Assembly (NCBI GenBank): GCA_963828075.1
Contig: CAWHDH010000017.1
Span: 620,001-684,000 of the forward strand
DNA from: JACCYI01 sp963828075
GTDB taxonomy: Bacteria; Actinomycetota; Thermoleophilia; Solirubrobacterales; Solirubrobacteraceae
DNA: 64,000 nucleotides
Direction: 5' to 3'
A program made the position numbers and the translations under genes. Below, piece by piece: positions 10,161 to 18,600 of the stretch; the stretch's first letter is position 1, and every line of letters starts with the position of its first letter. The notes beneath the pieces are model-generated. The model was given only the letters and a program-made list of their open reading frames with translations, was not told the origin of the DNA and did not search any database.

Positions 10161-11240
10161 CTACCGCACGTTGAAGCCCTCGCCCATCAACCGGCCGATG
10201 TCGTTTTGCAGACCGATGAAGAAGAGGATGCCGACCAGGGCGATCCCGAGCACGCTGGCGCGCTCCATGACCCGGAACGGGATCGGCCTGCCCCGCAGCT
10301 TCTCGCCGAGCGCCCAGAAGATGTGGCCGCCGTCGAGCGGCAGGAACGGCAGCAGGTTGATCAGCCCGAGCGACAGCGAGATCAGCGCCAGGATGAAGAA
10401 CGTCTGCGCGGCGGACACCTCGACCGACTGCCGCGTGACCTCGTAGCTGCCCACCACGCCGGACAGCTTCTTGCGCTCCTCGGCCTTGAACAGGCCGCCC
10501 AGCACCCTCGCGGTGCCCTCGGCCACCGCCCACATTTGGTCGACGCTCATCCCCGCCGCCTCCCCCGGCCCCGCCGCTTCGGGCCGCCGGCGCTGGTCGA
10601 ACGAGATGCCCGCCAGCGTGCGGCCGAGCTCGGCGTCGAACACGGGCCTCACCGAGAAGGTCCGCTCTGCGCCGGCCCGGACGACCGTGATGCGCGCGGG
10701 GTTGGCCGCGCGGCAGCCGTCGACCGGCTCGCCCGCGCAGCGGTGCGACGAGATCTGTGCGGCCAGGACCTCCGGGATCCCGCGTTCGCCATCGACCGCA
10801 ACGATCCGGTCGCCCGGCCGCAGGACCGCCGCGGCCGGCGAGTCCTTCGCCGTCTCGCGCACGGTGGGTGTCGCCTCGAACTGCGCGATGCTCATGAAGA
10901 GCACCCACAGGATCAGGAACGCGAGGACGATGTTGACCACCGGGCCGGCGAGGATCACGACGATCCGCTTCCACACCGGCTGGCGGTAGTACGCCCGGTG
11001 CGCGTGCTCCGGCGGGATCTCCTCCGCCGGGTTCATCCCCGTGATCTTCACGTAGCCGCCGAGCGGGATCGGCCCGATCCCGTAGGTCGTCTCGCCGCGG
11101 GTGAACTTCGCGAGCATCGGCCCGAAGAACAGCGAGAACTTCTCCACCCGCATCCCGACCGCCTTGGCCGCGGCGAAGTGGCCGGCCTCGTGGAGGATCA
11201 CCAGCAGCGCGAAGCCCACGAACGCGACGAACCAGCTCAC
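10161..11240 (-). CDS. rseP: site-2 protease RseP family, PDZ-containing
   Basis: A 359-residue membrane zinc metalloprotease performing intramembrane cleavage of anti-sigma factors or remnant signal peptides. HEAGH is at residues 17-21 in the first membrane segment; a PDZ domain lies near the middle (GDRIVAVDGERG); the second metal motif is LLPFLPLDGGH near the C-terminus, then a final membrane segment. The GTG start at 11240 overlaps the dxr stop as GTGA, so translation is likely coupled. The PDZ region has a short insertion with a possible disulphide pair (HRCAGEPVDGC). Confidence 0.94.
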   Translation of the reverse strand: MSWFVAFVGFALLVILHEAGHFAAAKAVGMRVEKFSLFFGPMLAKFTRGETTYGIGPIPLGGYVKITGMNPAEEIPPEHAHRAYYRQPVWKRIVVILAGPVVNIVLAFLILWVLFMSIAQFEATPTVRETAKDSPAAAVLRPGDRIVAVDGERGIPEVLAAQISSHRCAGEPVDGCRAANPARITVVRAGAERTFSVRPVFDAELGRTLAGISFDQRRRPEAAGPGEAAGMSVDQMWAVAEGTARVLGGLFKAEERKKLSGVVGSYEVTRQSVEVSAAQTFFILALISLSLGLINLLPFLPLDGGHIFWALGEKLRGRPIPFRVMERASVLGIALVGILFFIGLQNDIGRLMGEGFNVR

Positions 11241-12397
11241 GCGCGGGCCCCTTCGCGCTCCACGGACGCCGCCGCCAGCGCGCGCGCGTCGGCATCCGCC
11301 GCGTACAGCGTGTCGAAGGAGTGCACGCGGCCGGACCCGAGCTGGTCGAGGACGCTCTCGATCACCGCGGGGATGCCGAGGAACGGCAGCCGGCCGGCCA
11401 GGAAGGCGTGGACGGCGACCTCGTTGGCGGCGTTGAGCGCGCACGGGGCGGTCCCGCCGGCCGCGGCGACCTCGCGGGCGAGCCGCAGGCAGGGAAACGC
11501 GTCGAGGTCGGGCGGCTCGAAGGTCAGCGATCCGACCTGGGTGAGGTCCAGCGCGGGCAGCGGCAGGACGGCGCGGTCCGGGTGGTGCAGCGCGTAGGCG
11601 ATCGCCACGCGCATGTCCGGGTGGCCCATGTGGGCGAGCGTCGAGCCGTCGCAGAGCGACACCAGCGCGTGGACGATCGACTGCGGGTGCACGACGACGT
11701 CGATCCGGTCGTACGGGGTGCCGAACAGGTGGTGGGCCTCGATGACCTCGAGCCCCTTGTTCATCAGCGTCGCCGAGTCGATGGTGATCTTGCCACCCAT
11801 CGTCCAGGTCGGATGCGCGAGGGCCTGCTCGACGGTCACGTCGGCCAGCTCGGCGCGCGAGCGCCCGCGGAACGGGCCCCCCGACGCCGTCACCACCAGG
11901 CGCTCGAGCGTGCCGGCCGGCTCGCCCGAGAGGAGGTGGTGCATGGCCGTGTGCTCTGAGTCGACCGGCAGCAGCTGCGCCCCGGTGGCCTCGGCGAGCG
12001 CCATCACGAGCTCCCCGCCGACCACCAGCGACTCCTTGTTGGCGAGCGCGAGGTCGATGCCCTCCGAGAGCGCAACCACGGTCGGGCCGAGCCCGGCCGA
12101 ACCCACGATCGCGTTGAGGACGAGGTCGGCGCCGGACTCGGCGACGAGCTTAATGAGCCCTTCGGCGCCGGCGAGGACCTCCCCGTCCGTCCACGCCTCC
12201 GAGGCCCGCGCGGCGGCGTCCGGATCGGTCAGCGCGAGGCGCCGCACGCCGTGGGCGCGCGCCTGCTCGACCAGCGGCTCCCACGACCGGCCCGCCGACA
12301 GGCCGACCAGCTCGAGCTCTCCTCGCGAGCGCTCGACGATGTCGAGCGCCTGGGTCCCGATGGACCCTGTCGAGCCGAGGATGAGCAGCCGCGTCAT
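11237..12397 (-). CDS. dxr: 1-deoxy-D-xylulose 5-phosphate reductoisomerase
   Basis: A 386-residue NADPH- and metal-dependent enzyme making MEP from DXP, the first committed step of the MEP isoprenoid pathway. GSTGSIGTQALDIV binds NADPH; LANKESLVVGG, DSEHTAM, TASGGPFRG, HPTWTMGGKITIDSATLMNKG and HPQSIVHALV are the catalytic and metal motifs. The SEH triplet is kept, but is followed by TAMHHLL rather than the usual NAIFQ-like segment. TACCAT 8 nt before ATG 12397 suggests a leaderless mRNA. It overlaps rseP downstream by 4 nt. Confidence 0.96.
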   Translation of the reverse strand: MTRLLILGSTGSIGTQALDIVERSRGELELVGLSAGRSWEPLVEQARAHGVRRLALTDPDAAARASEAWTDGEVLAGAEGLIKLVAESGADLVLNAIVGSAGLGPTVVALSEGIDLALANKESLVVGGELVMALAEATGAQLLPVDSEHTAMHHLLSGEPAGTLERLVVTASGGPFRGRSRAELADVTVEQALAHPTWTMGGKITIDSATLMNKGLEVIEAHHLFGTPYDRIDVVVHPQSIVHALVSLCDGSTLAHMGHPDMRVAIAYALHHPDRAVLPLPALDLTQVGSLTFEPPDLDAFPCLRLAREVAAAGGTAPCALNAANEVAVHAFLAGRLPFLGIPAVIESVLDQLGSGRVHSFDTLYAADADARALAAASVEREGARA

Positions 12398-12405
12398 GCG
12401 GGCCC

Positions 12406-12411
12406 ATGGTA
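12406..12411 (-). promoter_or_regulatory. -10-like TACCAT before dxr (leaderless start)
   Basis: Minus-strand TACCAT is separated by 8 nt from the dxr ATG, as for the other leaderless-type starts of this window. Confidence 0.4.
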
Positions 12412-12422
12412 TGCCCCCGCCG

Positions 12423-13478
12423 TCAGCACGAGCTAACCGTGAGCGCGGCGGTCGACTGGCGGACGAGGAGCTGCGGCTCCATGACGACGTCGTCCACGTC
12501 CACCGTCTGCAGGCCCTTCCCGATCATGTCGAGCAGCAGGTTCGCGGCGATCCGGCCCATCTCGACGCCGTCCTGGCTGACCGTGGTCAGCGGGGGGATC
12601 GTGAACGCCGAGATGTCGATGTCGTCGAGGCCGACGATCGAGAGCTCCTCGGGAATCCGCACGCCGGCCTGGAACGCGGCCTGCATCAGGCCGATCGCGA
12701 TGGTGTCCGATGTCGCCCAGATCGCGGTCGGGTCCGAGGGCCGACCGAAGTCGGCGAACGCGTCCTGGCCGAGCTTGTGGCTGGGCCCCGGCGAGCCGGG
12801 GCTCTCGACGACGAGGACGCGGATGTGGTCGGCGGCGTCGCGCTCGCGCATGTAACGCTCGTAGACCTCGATCCGCAGCCGCCCGTCGTAGGTCTGGAGA
12901 TCGGACACGCACATGATCCGCCGGTGCCCGCGCTCCCACAGGTGGTCGAGCGCGAGCCGGACGCCGGCGACGCTGTCGCCGTAGACGCCGGGGACGCGCC
13001 GGCGGTCGGTCCGGTCGGTCACGCCGATGATCCACTGGTGCTGCTCGGCGAGCACCGCGAGCGCCGCGTCGCCGCCCTCGATGTCGCCGATCACGATGAT
13101 CCCGTCGGCGTGTGAGCGCTCGAACATCGAGCCGTAGGTGACGGCGACGTCGGCGCGGTAGTCCGCGTGGCCGAGGAACAGGCGGTAGTCGCGCGAGCGG
13201 GCCACCTCGTTGATGCCGCGCAGGATCTGGATGTGGAACGGGTCGGAGATGTCGCGCGCGATGACGCCCACCAGCGAGCTGCGGCTCCCGCGTAGCCCGC
13301 GCGCGAGCAGGTTCGGCCGGTAGCCGAGGGTTTCGGCGCTCGAGAGGATCCGCTGGCGCGTCTCCTCGCGGACTGGGACCCCGGTCTCGCGCCCGTTGAG
13401 GATGCGCGAGACGGTCGTCACGGAGACGCCTGCGGCCCGCGCGACATCGCGCAGGGTGACCGACTGGCCGTCCCTCAC
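12423..13478 (-). CDS. LacI-family transcriptional regulator of the adjacent sugar operon
   Basis: About 351 residues: an N-terminal helix-turn-helix (VTLRDVARAAGVSVTTVSRILNG), a hinge helix (PNLLARGLRG), then a periplasmic-binding-protein-like sensor domain. The frame is open to 13553, but that extension is encoded by the promoter and operator DNA of the divergent operon. GTG at 13478, seven codons before the conserved HTH, is therefore preferred; GGGGGC precedes it. It is divergent from the SDR-ABC transporter operon, so it most likely represses it and responds to the transported sugar or a derivative. Confidence 0.88.
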   Translation of the reverse strand: MRDGQSVTLRDVARAAGVSVTTVSRILNGRETGVPVREETRQRILSSAETLGYRPNLLARGLRGSRSSLVGVIARDISDPFHIQILRGINEVARSRDYRLFLGHADYRADVAVTYGSMFERSHADGIIVIGDIEGGDAALAVLAEQHQWIIGVTDRTDRRRVPGVYGDSVAGVRLALDHLWERGHRRIMCVSDLQTYDGRLRIEVYERYMRERDAADHIRVLVVESPGSPGPSHKLGQDAFADFGRPSDPTAIWATSDTIAIGLMQAAFQAGVRIPEELSIVGLDDIDISAFTIPPLTTVSQDGVEMGRIAANLLLDMIGKGLQTVDVDDVVMEPQLLVRQSTAALTVSSC

Positions 13479-13518
13479 CGAGCCCCCGGCCCGAGCGGTG
13501 ATCGGCGCGCTTGACCCC

Positions 13519-13546
13519 TTGACGCGGTCGGCATGGCGGTTATAGT
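13519..13546 (+). promoter_or_regulatory. sigma-70-type promoter of the SDR-sugar ABC operon
   Basis: TTGACG at 13519-13524 and TATAGT at 13541-13546 are separated by 16 nt, close to the housekeeping consensus and the best such match in the window. The predicted start point, about 13553, falls at the left edge of the operator-like sequence, so a bound repressor would block it. Confidence 0.65.
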
Positions 13547-13552
13547 ACACCA

Positions 13553-13585
13553 CGCTTATCGCTAAGCCTCATCGATAAGCGGTAA
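13553..13585. promoter_or_regulatory. paired LacI-type operator-like sites
   Basis: CGCTTATCG (13553-13561) and CGATAAGCG (13573-13581) form a perfect 9-bp inverted repeat. Each arm is part of a near-palindromic decamer with a central CG: TTATCGCTAA at 13556-13565 and, on the other strand, TTACCGCTTA at 13576-13585 (8 of 10 identical). The two decamer centres are exactly 20 bp apart, about two helical turns. The position just downstream of the promoter and next to a lacI-type gene makes this the likely repressor target. Confidence 0.6.
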
Positions 13586-13613
13586 CGTTTGCACTCTCGC
13601 GAAAGGGATTCCT

Positions 13614-14423
13614 GTGGCCGATGTCGAGCTCGAGACGGCGGACGACGCCGCGGCGAACGGCTTCCCGAGCTTCCGGCTCGACGGCCAGGTCGCGCTCGTC
13701 ACCGGCGCCGCCCGCGGGCTCGGCCGCACGATCGCCCTGTCGCTCGCCGACGCCGGCGCCGACGTGGCCCTCGGGCTGCGCGACGGCTCGAGCGCGGACG
13801 ACCTGGCCGACGAGATCGAGCGGATGGGTCGCCGCGCGCTGCCACTGCAACTGGACGTCACGCGCCTCGACCAGATCGGGCCGGCGATCGACACGATGGT
13901 CCAGCGCTTCGGCCGCCTGGACATCCTCGTCAACAACGCGGGGCTCGGCCCGGAGAACCCGGCGGAGGACGTCACCGAGGCGGACTTCGACCTCACGATG
14001 AACGTCAACGTCAAGGGGACGTTCTTCGCGAGCCAGGCCGCCGGGCGCCTGATGATCGCGCAGGGCTACGGCCGGATCGTGAATCTCAGCTCCCAGGCGG
14101 GCTTCGTCGCGCTGCCCGAGGAGTCCGTCTACTGCATGAGCAAGGCGGCCATCTCGCACCTCACGAAATGCCTGGCCGTCGAGTGGGGCCGCCACGGCAT
14201 CACCGTCAACGCGGTCGCCCCGACCTTCATCGCGACGCCGGGCACCGCGCCCGCGCTCGACGATCCGGCGTTCCGCGCCGACGTGCTCGAGCGCATCGCC
14301 GGGCTGCACCGCGTCGGCCGGCCCGTCGACGTCGCCGGCGCGGTCATCTTCCTCGCGTCGCCCGCCGCGTCGCTGATCACCGGCGAGACGATCCTCATCG
14401 ACGGCGGCTGGACGGCGCGGTGA
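13614..14423 (+). CDS. short-chain dehydrogenase/reductase (sugar or sugar-acid oxidation inferred)
   Basis: A 269-residue classical SDR. TGAARGLG binds NAD(P); NNAG, the catalytic Ser in NLSSQAG, and Tyr/Lys in YCMSKAA are all present; it ends in ILIDGGWTAR as the family does. Start is GTG 13614 with AAAGGGA 5 nt before it. As first gene of the LacI-controlled operon and overlapping the permease gene by 4 nt (GTGA), it probably oxidises or reduces the imported sugar or its product. The specific substrate cannot be told from sequence. Confidence 0.9.
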   Translation: MADVELETADDAAANGFPSFRLDGQVALVTGAARGLGRTIALSLADAGADVALGLRDGSSADDLADEIERMGRRALPLQLDVTRLDQIGPAIDTMVQRFGRLDILVNNAGLGPENPAEDVTEADFDLTMNVNVKGTFFASQAAGRLMIAQGYGRIVNLSSQAGFVALPEESVYCMSKAAISHLTKCLAVEWGRHGITVNAVAPTFIATPGTAPALDDPAFRADVLERIAGLHRVGRPVDVAGAVIFLASPAASLITGETILIDGGWTAR

Positions 14424-15475
14424 GCACGACGGCGCCTGACGCGAGCCACACGCCGCCCGGGCTCGAGCCCGACGGCGCCGCCGCGCCGCCGCACTCGCCG
14501 CGCGAGATCCTCGAGCGGATCGCCGGCGCCGCGCGCGCCCGCGGCTTCGGGATCTTCATGGCGCTCGTCCTGCTGATCGTGATCGGCTCCGCGCTGTCGC
14601 CGCACTTCCTGCAGGTCAACAACCTGATCAACGTCATCCGGCAGGTCGCGATCATCGGGATCATCGGCGTCGGGATGACCTTTGTCATCCTGACCGCGGG
14701 GATCGACCTCTCGGTCGGCTCGATCGTCGGGCTGACCGCCGTGGTCAGCGCCGACGTCCTCGCGCACGGCGCTCCCTGGCCGGTGGCCGTGGTCGCCGGC
14801 CTCGCGGTCGGCGCCACCTGCGGCGCGCTGACCGGCCTCGGTATCACCAAGGGGCTGGTCCAGCCGTTCATCATGACCCTGGGCATGCTGGTCGTCGCCC
14901 GCGGGGTGACGATGACCTATTCCGAGGGGCGCCCGATCGGCATCGGCGACGCCTGGGAGAGCTTCTCGTGGCTCGGCAACGGCGACCTGCTCGGCATCCC
15001 CGTGCCGGTGTGGATCCTGCTGTTCATCGCCTCGGTCGCCGGCCTGGTCCTGACCTACACGCCGTTCGGGCGCCAGGTGTACGCCGTCGGCGACAACCTG
15101 GAGGCCGCGCGCCTCTCCGGCATCAAGACCAACCGGGTCATCTTCAGCGTCTACGTGATCAGCGGCGTGCTCGCCTCGGTCGCGGCGCTCATCCTCGTCT
15201 CCCGGCTATCCACCGGTGAGCCGACGCAGGGCACGGGCTTCGAGCTCGACGCGATCGCGATCGTCGTGATCGGCGGGACGAGCCTGTTCGGGGGCGAAGG
15301 TGGGGTTCGGGGGACCCTGATCGGGGCCGGGATCATCGCGGTGCTGGCCAACCTGCTCAATCTCCTTGGCGTCTCGCCGTTCACGCAGCAGATCGTCAAG
15401 GGCCTGATCATCATCGGGGCCGTCCTCCTCGACAGCGCGCCGTGGCGGCGGGGCGCGAAGGAGGGCGGCTCATGA
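14420..15475 (+). CDS. sugar ABC transporter permease, RbsC/YtfT type
   Basis: A 351-residue inner-membrane permease with eight to ten hydrophobic segments. Family signatures include GVGMTFVILTAGIDLSVGSI and TPFGRQVYAVGDNLEAARLSGI near the EAA-like loop, and VVIGGTSLFGGEGGVRGT. The N-terminal 35 residues are a Pro/Ala-rich cytoplasmic extension. GTG 14420 overlaps the SDR stop; the frame ends just before the binding-protein gene. A single permease gene implies a homodimer. Confidence 0.92.
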   Translation: MSTTAPDASHTPPGLEPDGAAAPPHSPREILERIAGAARARGFGIFMALVLLIVIGSALSPHFLQVNNLINVIRQVAIIGIIGVGMTFVILTAGIDLSVGSIVGLTAVVSADVLAHGAPWPVAVVAGLAVGATCGALTGLGITKGLVQPFIMTLGMLVVARGVTMTYSEGRPIGIGDAWESFSWLGNGDLLGIPVPVWILLFIASVAGLVLTYTPFGRQVYAVGDNLEAARLSGIKTNRVIFSVYVISGVLASVAALILVSRLSTGEPTQGTGFELDAIAIVVIGGTSLFGGEGGVRGTLIGAGIIAVLANLLNLLGVSPFTQQIVKGLIIIGAVLLDSAPWRRGAKEGGS

Positions 15476-15492
15476 CCCACGGAGGAGGATCC

Positions 15493-16476
15493 ATGAAGCG
15501 GGGACTGAGTCTCGCGGCTGTTGGGCTGGCCGCATTGATGCTGGGTGCTTGTGGCGGCGACGACGAGGAGAAGGCGTCGGCCGCCGGTGACGACGCGGCG
15601 CCCAAGAAGGAGAAGGTGGTCGTCGGCTGGTCGCAGGCCAACAACGGCCACCCGTGGCGCGTCGCGCAGACGGGGGCGGTCGAGGGCACGTGGAAGGACA
15701 CGGCGGCCGACCGCGGCGAGCTGATCTCGACCGACGGCCAGGACAAGGCCGACAAGCAGACGGCCGACGTCGACGACATGATCGCGCGCAACATCAACGC
15801 GCTGATCCTGACGCCGCTGACCGCCGACGCGCTGTCGCCGGTGACCAAGCGGGCGATGGACGCGAAGATCCCGGTGATCACGCTCGACCGCGAGGTCGAG
15901 ACGCCGGTCACCGTGCACATCGGCGCCGACAACAAGGCGATCGGCAAGTCGGCGGCGACGTACGTCGGCACCGACCTGCTCAAGGGCAAGGGCACGGTCG
16001 TCGAGCTCCAGGGCACGCTCGGGGCCTCGGCGACGATCGACCGCCACGACGAGTTCGTCAAGGAGCTCAAGGCGAGCGCGCCCGGAGTGAAGATCATCGC
16101 CAGCCAGACCGCCGAGTACGAGCGCGAGGCCGCCGTCAAGGTGACCGAGGACATGCTCCAGCGATTCGGGCCGGGCAAGATCGACGTCATCTACTGCCAC
16201 AACGACGACATGGCCTTCGGTGCGATCCAGGCCCTGAAGTCCGCCAAGCGGCTCGAGGAGATCAAGGTCGTCGGCATCGACGGCGCCAACGAGGCGTTCG
16301 AGGCGATCAAGGCCGGCGAGATGATGGCCACATTCACCTACCCGAACGGCGGCAAGGAGGGCGTTGAGACGGCGCTCAAGCTGCTCGATGGCGAGGAGGT
16401 CCCGCCGAAGATCACGCTCGACACGACCAAGGTCGACGAGGCCAACGTCGAAGAGTGGATCGGCAAGGGCTTCTGA
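15493..16476 (+). CDS. sugar ABC transporter substrate-binding lipoprotein, YtfQ/RbsB type
   Basis: A 327-residue periplasmic-binding protein. The signal peptide ends in lipobox LMLGAC, then GGDDEE, so it is a lipoprotein. The mature part has GWSQANNGHPWR, VVELQGTLGASATIDRHDEF and CHNDDMAFGAIQALK, which from memory resemble E. coli YtfQ, the galactofuranose-binding protein, more than RbsB. GGAGGAGG at 15481-15488 supports ATG 15493; an ATG at 15472 would overlap the permease stop but puts extra residues before the signal peptide. The ligand is probably a pentose or hexose; galactofuranose is only a suggestion. Confidence 0.92.
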   Translation: MKRGLSLAAVGLAALMLGACGGDDEEKASAAGDDAAPKKEKVVVGWSQANNGHPWRVAQTGAVEGTWKDTAADRGELISTDGQDKADKQTADVDDMIARNINALILTPLTADALSPVTKRAMDAKIPVITLDREVETPVTVHIGADNKAIGKSAATYVGTDLLKGKGTVVELQGTLGASATIDRHDEFVKELKASAPGVKIIASQTAEYEREAAVKVTEDMLQRFGPGKIDVIYCHNDDMAFGAIQALKSAKRLEEIKVVGIDGANEAFEAIKAGEMMATFTYPNGGKEGVETALKLLDGEEVPPKITLDTTKVDEANVEEWIGKGF

Positions 16477-18014
16477 TGGCGACGGGGCACGGCGGTACCG
16501 GCCGCCGTGCCCCGCGGCAGCCGGTCCTCGAGATGACGGGGATCGACAAGTCCTTCCCCGGGGCCCACGCGCTGCGCTCGGTCGACCTGGCGGTCGCCGC
16601 GGGTGAGGTGATGGGACTGGTGGGCGAGAACGGCGCCGGCAAGTCCACCCTGATGAAGGTCCTCTCGGGGGCCTACCACCGCGACGCCGGCGAGGTCCGC
16701 CTCGCCGGCGAGCCGGTCGACGCCACCGGGCCGCGCGACATGATCGAGCGCGGCGTGGCGGTCATCTACCAGGAGCCGAGCCTGGCCGCGCACCTCACGG
16801 CGGCCGAGAACATCTTCATGGGCCGGCTGCCAACATCGCGGGGCATGGTCGACTGGGACCGCCTGAGCCGCGACACCCGCGCCGTGTCGGAGACCCTGGG
16901 GCTGGCGATCGACCCGCGCGCCCGCGTCGGGCGCCTGAGCGTCGCGCAGCGCCAGATGGTCGAGATCGCCAAGGCGCTGACCCGCGACGCCCGCGTCATC
17001 GTGCTCGACGAGCCGTCCGCGGTCCTCGGGGACTCCGAGCTGCGCGGGCTCTTCGCGGTGATCCGGCGCCTCGCCGGCCAGGGCGTCGCCTTCGTCTACA
17101 TCTCGCACCGCCTCAACGAGGTGTTCGAGATCACCGATCGCGTGACGGTCATGAAGGACGGCGCGGTCGTCGCGTGCGAGGCGACCTCCGCGCTCGACAT
17201 CGACCGGCTGGTGCGGCTGATGGTCGGCCGCGAGCTCACCGAGCTCTACCCGCAACGCACGCCGGCGCCCGGCCGCCAGGCGCTCACCGTGCGCGGGCTC
17301 GGCGTGCGCGGTCTGCTCCACGACGTCGATCTGACGCTGCGCGAGGGCGAGATCCTGGGCATCGCCGGGCTGGCCGGCTCAGGCCGCACCGAGGTGCTGC
17401 GGGCGATCATGGGCGCCGACCCGATCGACGCCGGCGAGATCGAGGTGTTCGGCCAGCCGGCGGCGATCAAGGGCCCGCGCGACGCCATCGACCTCGGCAT
17501 CGGCCTCCTGACCGAGGACCGCAAGGGCGACGGCCTGCTGATGAAGCAGTCGGTCGCGTTCAACGTGACGATCGCCCGCCTCGACGCGATCCGGCGGCGC
17601 GGCGTGCTCTCGCGCGGCGCCGAGCGGCGCGCCTTCGAGGAGCACCGCAAGCGGCTCTCGGTCCGCGCGCCCGGTCCGAACGCGTGGATCCGCCACCTGA
17701 GCGGCGGCAACCAGCAGAAGTGCGTCCTCGCGCGATGGCTGAACGCCAACTGCCGGATCCTGCTCGTCGACGAGCCGACCCGCGGCGTCGACGTCGGCGC
17801 CAAGCGCGAGATCTACGGGCTCCTGGCCGACATCGCGGCGCGCGGGGTCGCCGTCGTCATGGTCTCCTCCGAGCTGCCCGAGGTGCTCGGCATGAGCGAC
17901 CGGATCATGGTCATGCGCGAGGGCCGCGTTATGGCCGAGCTCTCGCGCGCCGAGGCGACCGAGGAGCTCATCATGCACCACGCCACGCGCCACACCGTCC
18001 CGGCGGCGGCCTAG
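16476..18014 (+). CDS. sugar ABC transporter ATP-binding protein, RbsA/YtfR type
   Basis: A 512-residue protein with two fused ATPase domains. Domain 1 has Walker A GENGAGKST, signature LSVAQRQ and Walker B VIVLDEPS; domain 2 has the degenerate P-loop GLAGSGRTE, signature LSGGNQQK and LLVDEPTRGVDVG. This split between one canonical and one degenerate site is normal for the sugar (CUT2) family. ATG 16476 shares its A with the stop of the binding-protein gene (TGATG). It is the last gene of the operon and runs into the large inverted repeat at its stop codon. Confidence 0.94.
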   Translation: MATGHGGTGRRAPRQPVLEMTGIDKSFPGAHALRSVDLAVAAGEVMGLVGENGAGKSTLMKVLSGAYHRDAGEVRLAGEPVDATGPRDMIERGVAVIYQEPSLAAHLTAAENIFMGRLPTSRGMVDWDRLSRDTRAVSETLGLAIDPRARVGRLSVAQRQMVEIAKALTRDARVIVLDEPSAVLGDSELRGLFAVIRRLAGQGVAFVYISHRLNEVFEITDRVTVMKDGAVVACEATSALDIDRLVRLMVGRELTELYPQRTPAPGRQALTVRGLGVRGLLHDVDLTLREGEILGIAGLAGSGRTEVLRAIMGADPIDAGEIEVFGQPAAIKGPRDAIDLGIGLLTEDRKGDGLLMKQSVAFNVTIARLDAIRRRGVLSRGAERRAFEEHRKRLSVRAPGPNAWIRHLSGGNQQKCVLARWLNANCRILLVDEPTRGVDVGAKREIYGLLADIAARGVAVVMVSSELPEVLGMSDRIMVMREGRVMAELSRAEATEELIMHHATRHTVPAAA

Positions 18015-18089
18015 TCTGGAGCCACCGATCATCCGTGGATGCGCCGGCATGCGGCGGCGAGGCGCCGCGGGAATCGGTGGCTCCAGACT
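18013..18089. terminator. 17-bp inverted repeat with two internal hairpins, likely bidirectional terminator
   Basis: AGTCTGGAGCCACCGAT (18013-18029) is exactly repeated in reverse complement at 18073-18089. The 43-nt interior contains two more hairpins, CATCC-GT-GGATG (18030-18041) and GCGGCG-6 nt-CGCCGC (18051-18068), so the transcript could fold as a three-way junction. It begins inside the stop codon of the ATPase gene and ends at the stop codon of the convergent DUF6328 gene. No T tract is present. Termination is inferred from placement. Confidence 0.55.
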
Positions 18090-18583
18090 CAAGGTCCGGA
18101 AGACTCGTCGCGGACCGCGCGGAGCGCCGGCCGGACGAACCACAGCGCGACGAACACGAGCGCGACGCCACCGGTGTAGAGCCACACCCGGGTCCCGTCG
18201 AACATGATGTCGGTGATCAGCAGGACGGCGCCGGCGATCGCGAGCGCGAGGAAGGCGAGACCCGCGATCAGGAGGGTGTGGGCCGTCTCGATGATCCACG
18301 TGCGGTCGCCCTTGTGGAAGCGCAGGCGGTGCGCCGCGGTCGGCGCGATCAGGCAGGCGGTCGACAGCGCGGTCGCGATCAGCGTCACATAGAAGACGTC
18401 GCGCTGGAACAGCGTGAGCCGCCCGAAGCGCTGGGTGAACGGGACGGTCAGCAGGAACGCGAACAGGATCTGGACACCCGGCAGCGCCACTCGCAGCTCG
18501 TTGAGCAGCTCGATCATCTGGCGGTCGCGCTTCCGGGTCTCCGCGTCGGCGTCCTCGCGGTGCGGGGTGGCGGCGGTGCTCAT
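18089..18583 (-). CDS. DUF6328-like small membrane protein
   Basis: A 164-residue protein with a charged N-terminus, the conserved-looking RQMIELLNELRVALPGVQILFAFLLTVPF, and four hydrophobic segments. It resembles DUF6328 family members, of unknown function. The ATG at 18583 lies 17 nt after the cdsA stop, so it is probably the last gene of the rpsB-to-cdsA operon. Its TGA overlaps the last base of the 17-bp inverted repeat. Confidence 0.75.
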   Translation of the reverse strand: MSTAATPHREDADAETRKRDRQMIELLNELRVALPGVQILFAFLLTVPFTQRFGRLTLFQRDVFYVTLIATALSTACLIAPTAAHRLRFHKGDRTWIIETAHTLLIAGLAFLALAIAGAVLLITDIMFDGTRVWLYTGGVALVFVALWFVRPALRAVRDESSGP

Positions 18584-18600
18584 CGCTGGCTCAATACCCG

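Noticed and set aside
13479..13553. N-terminal extension of the LacI-type regulator from GTG 13553
   Set aside because: The extension is coded by the strong promoter of the divergent operon and has no similarity to LacI-family N-termini.
18029..18073. Insertion sequence or transposon end at the 17-bp inverted repeat
   Set aside because: The interior is only 43 nt with no coding capacity and no flanking target duplication was seen; it sits exactly between two stop codons.
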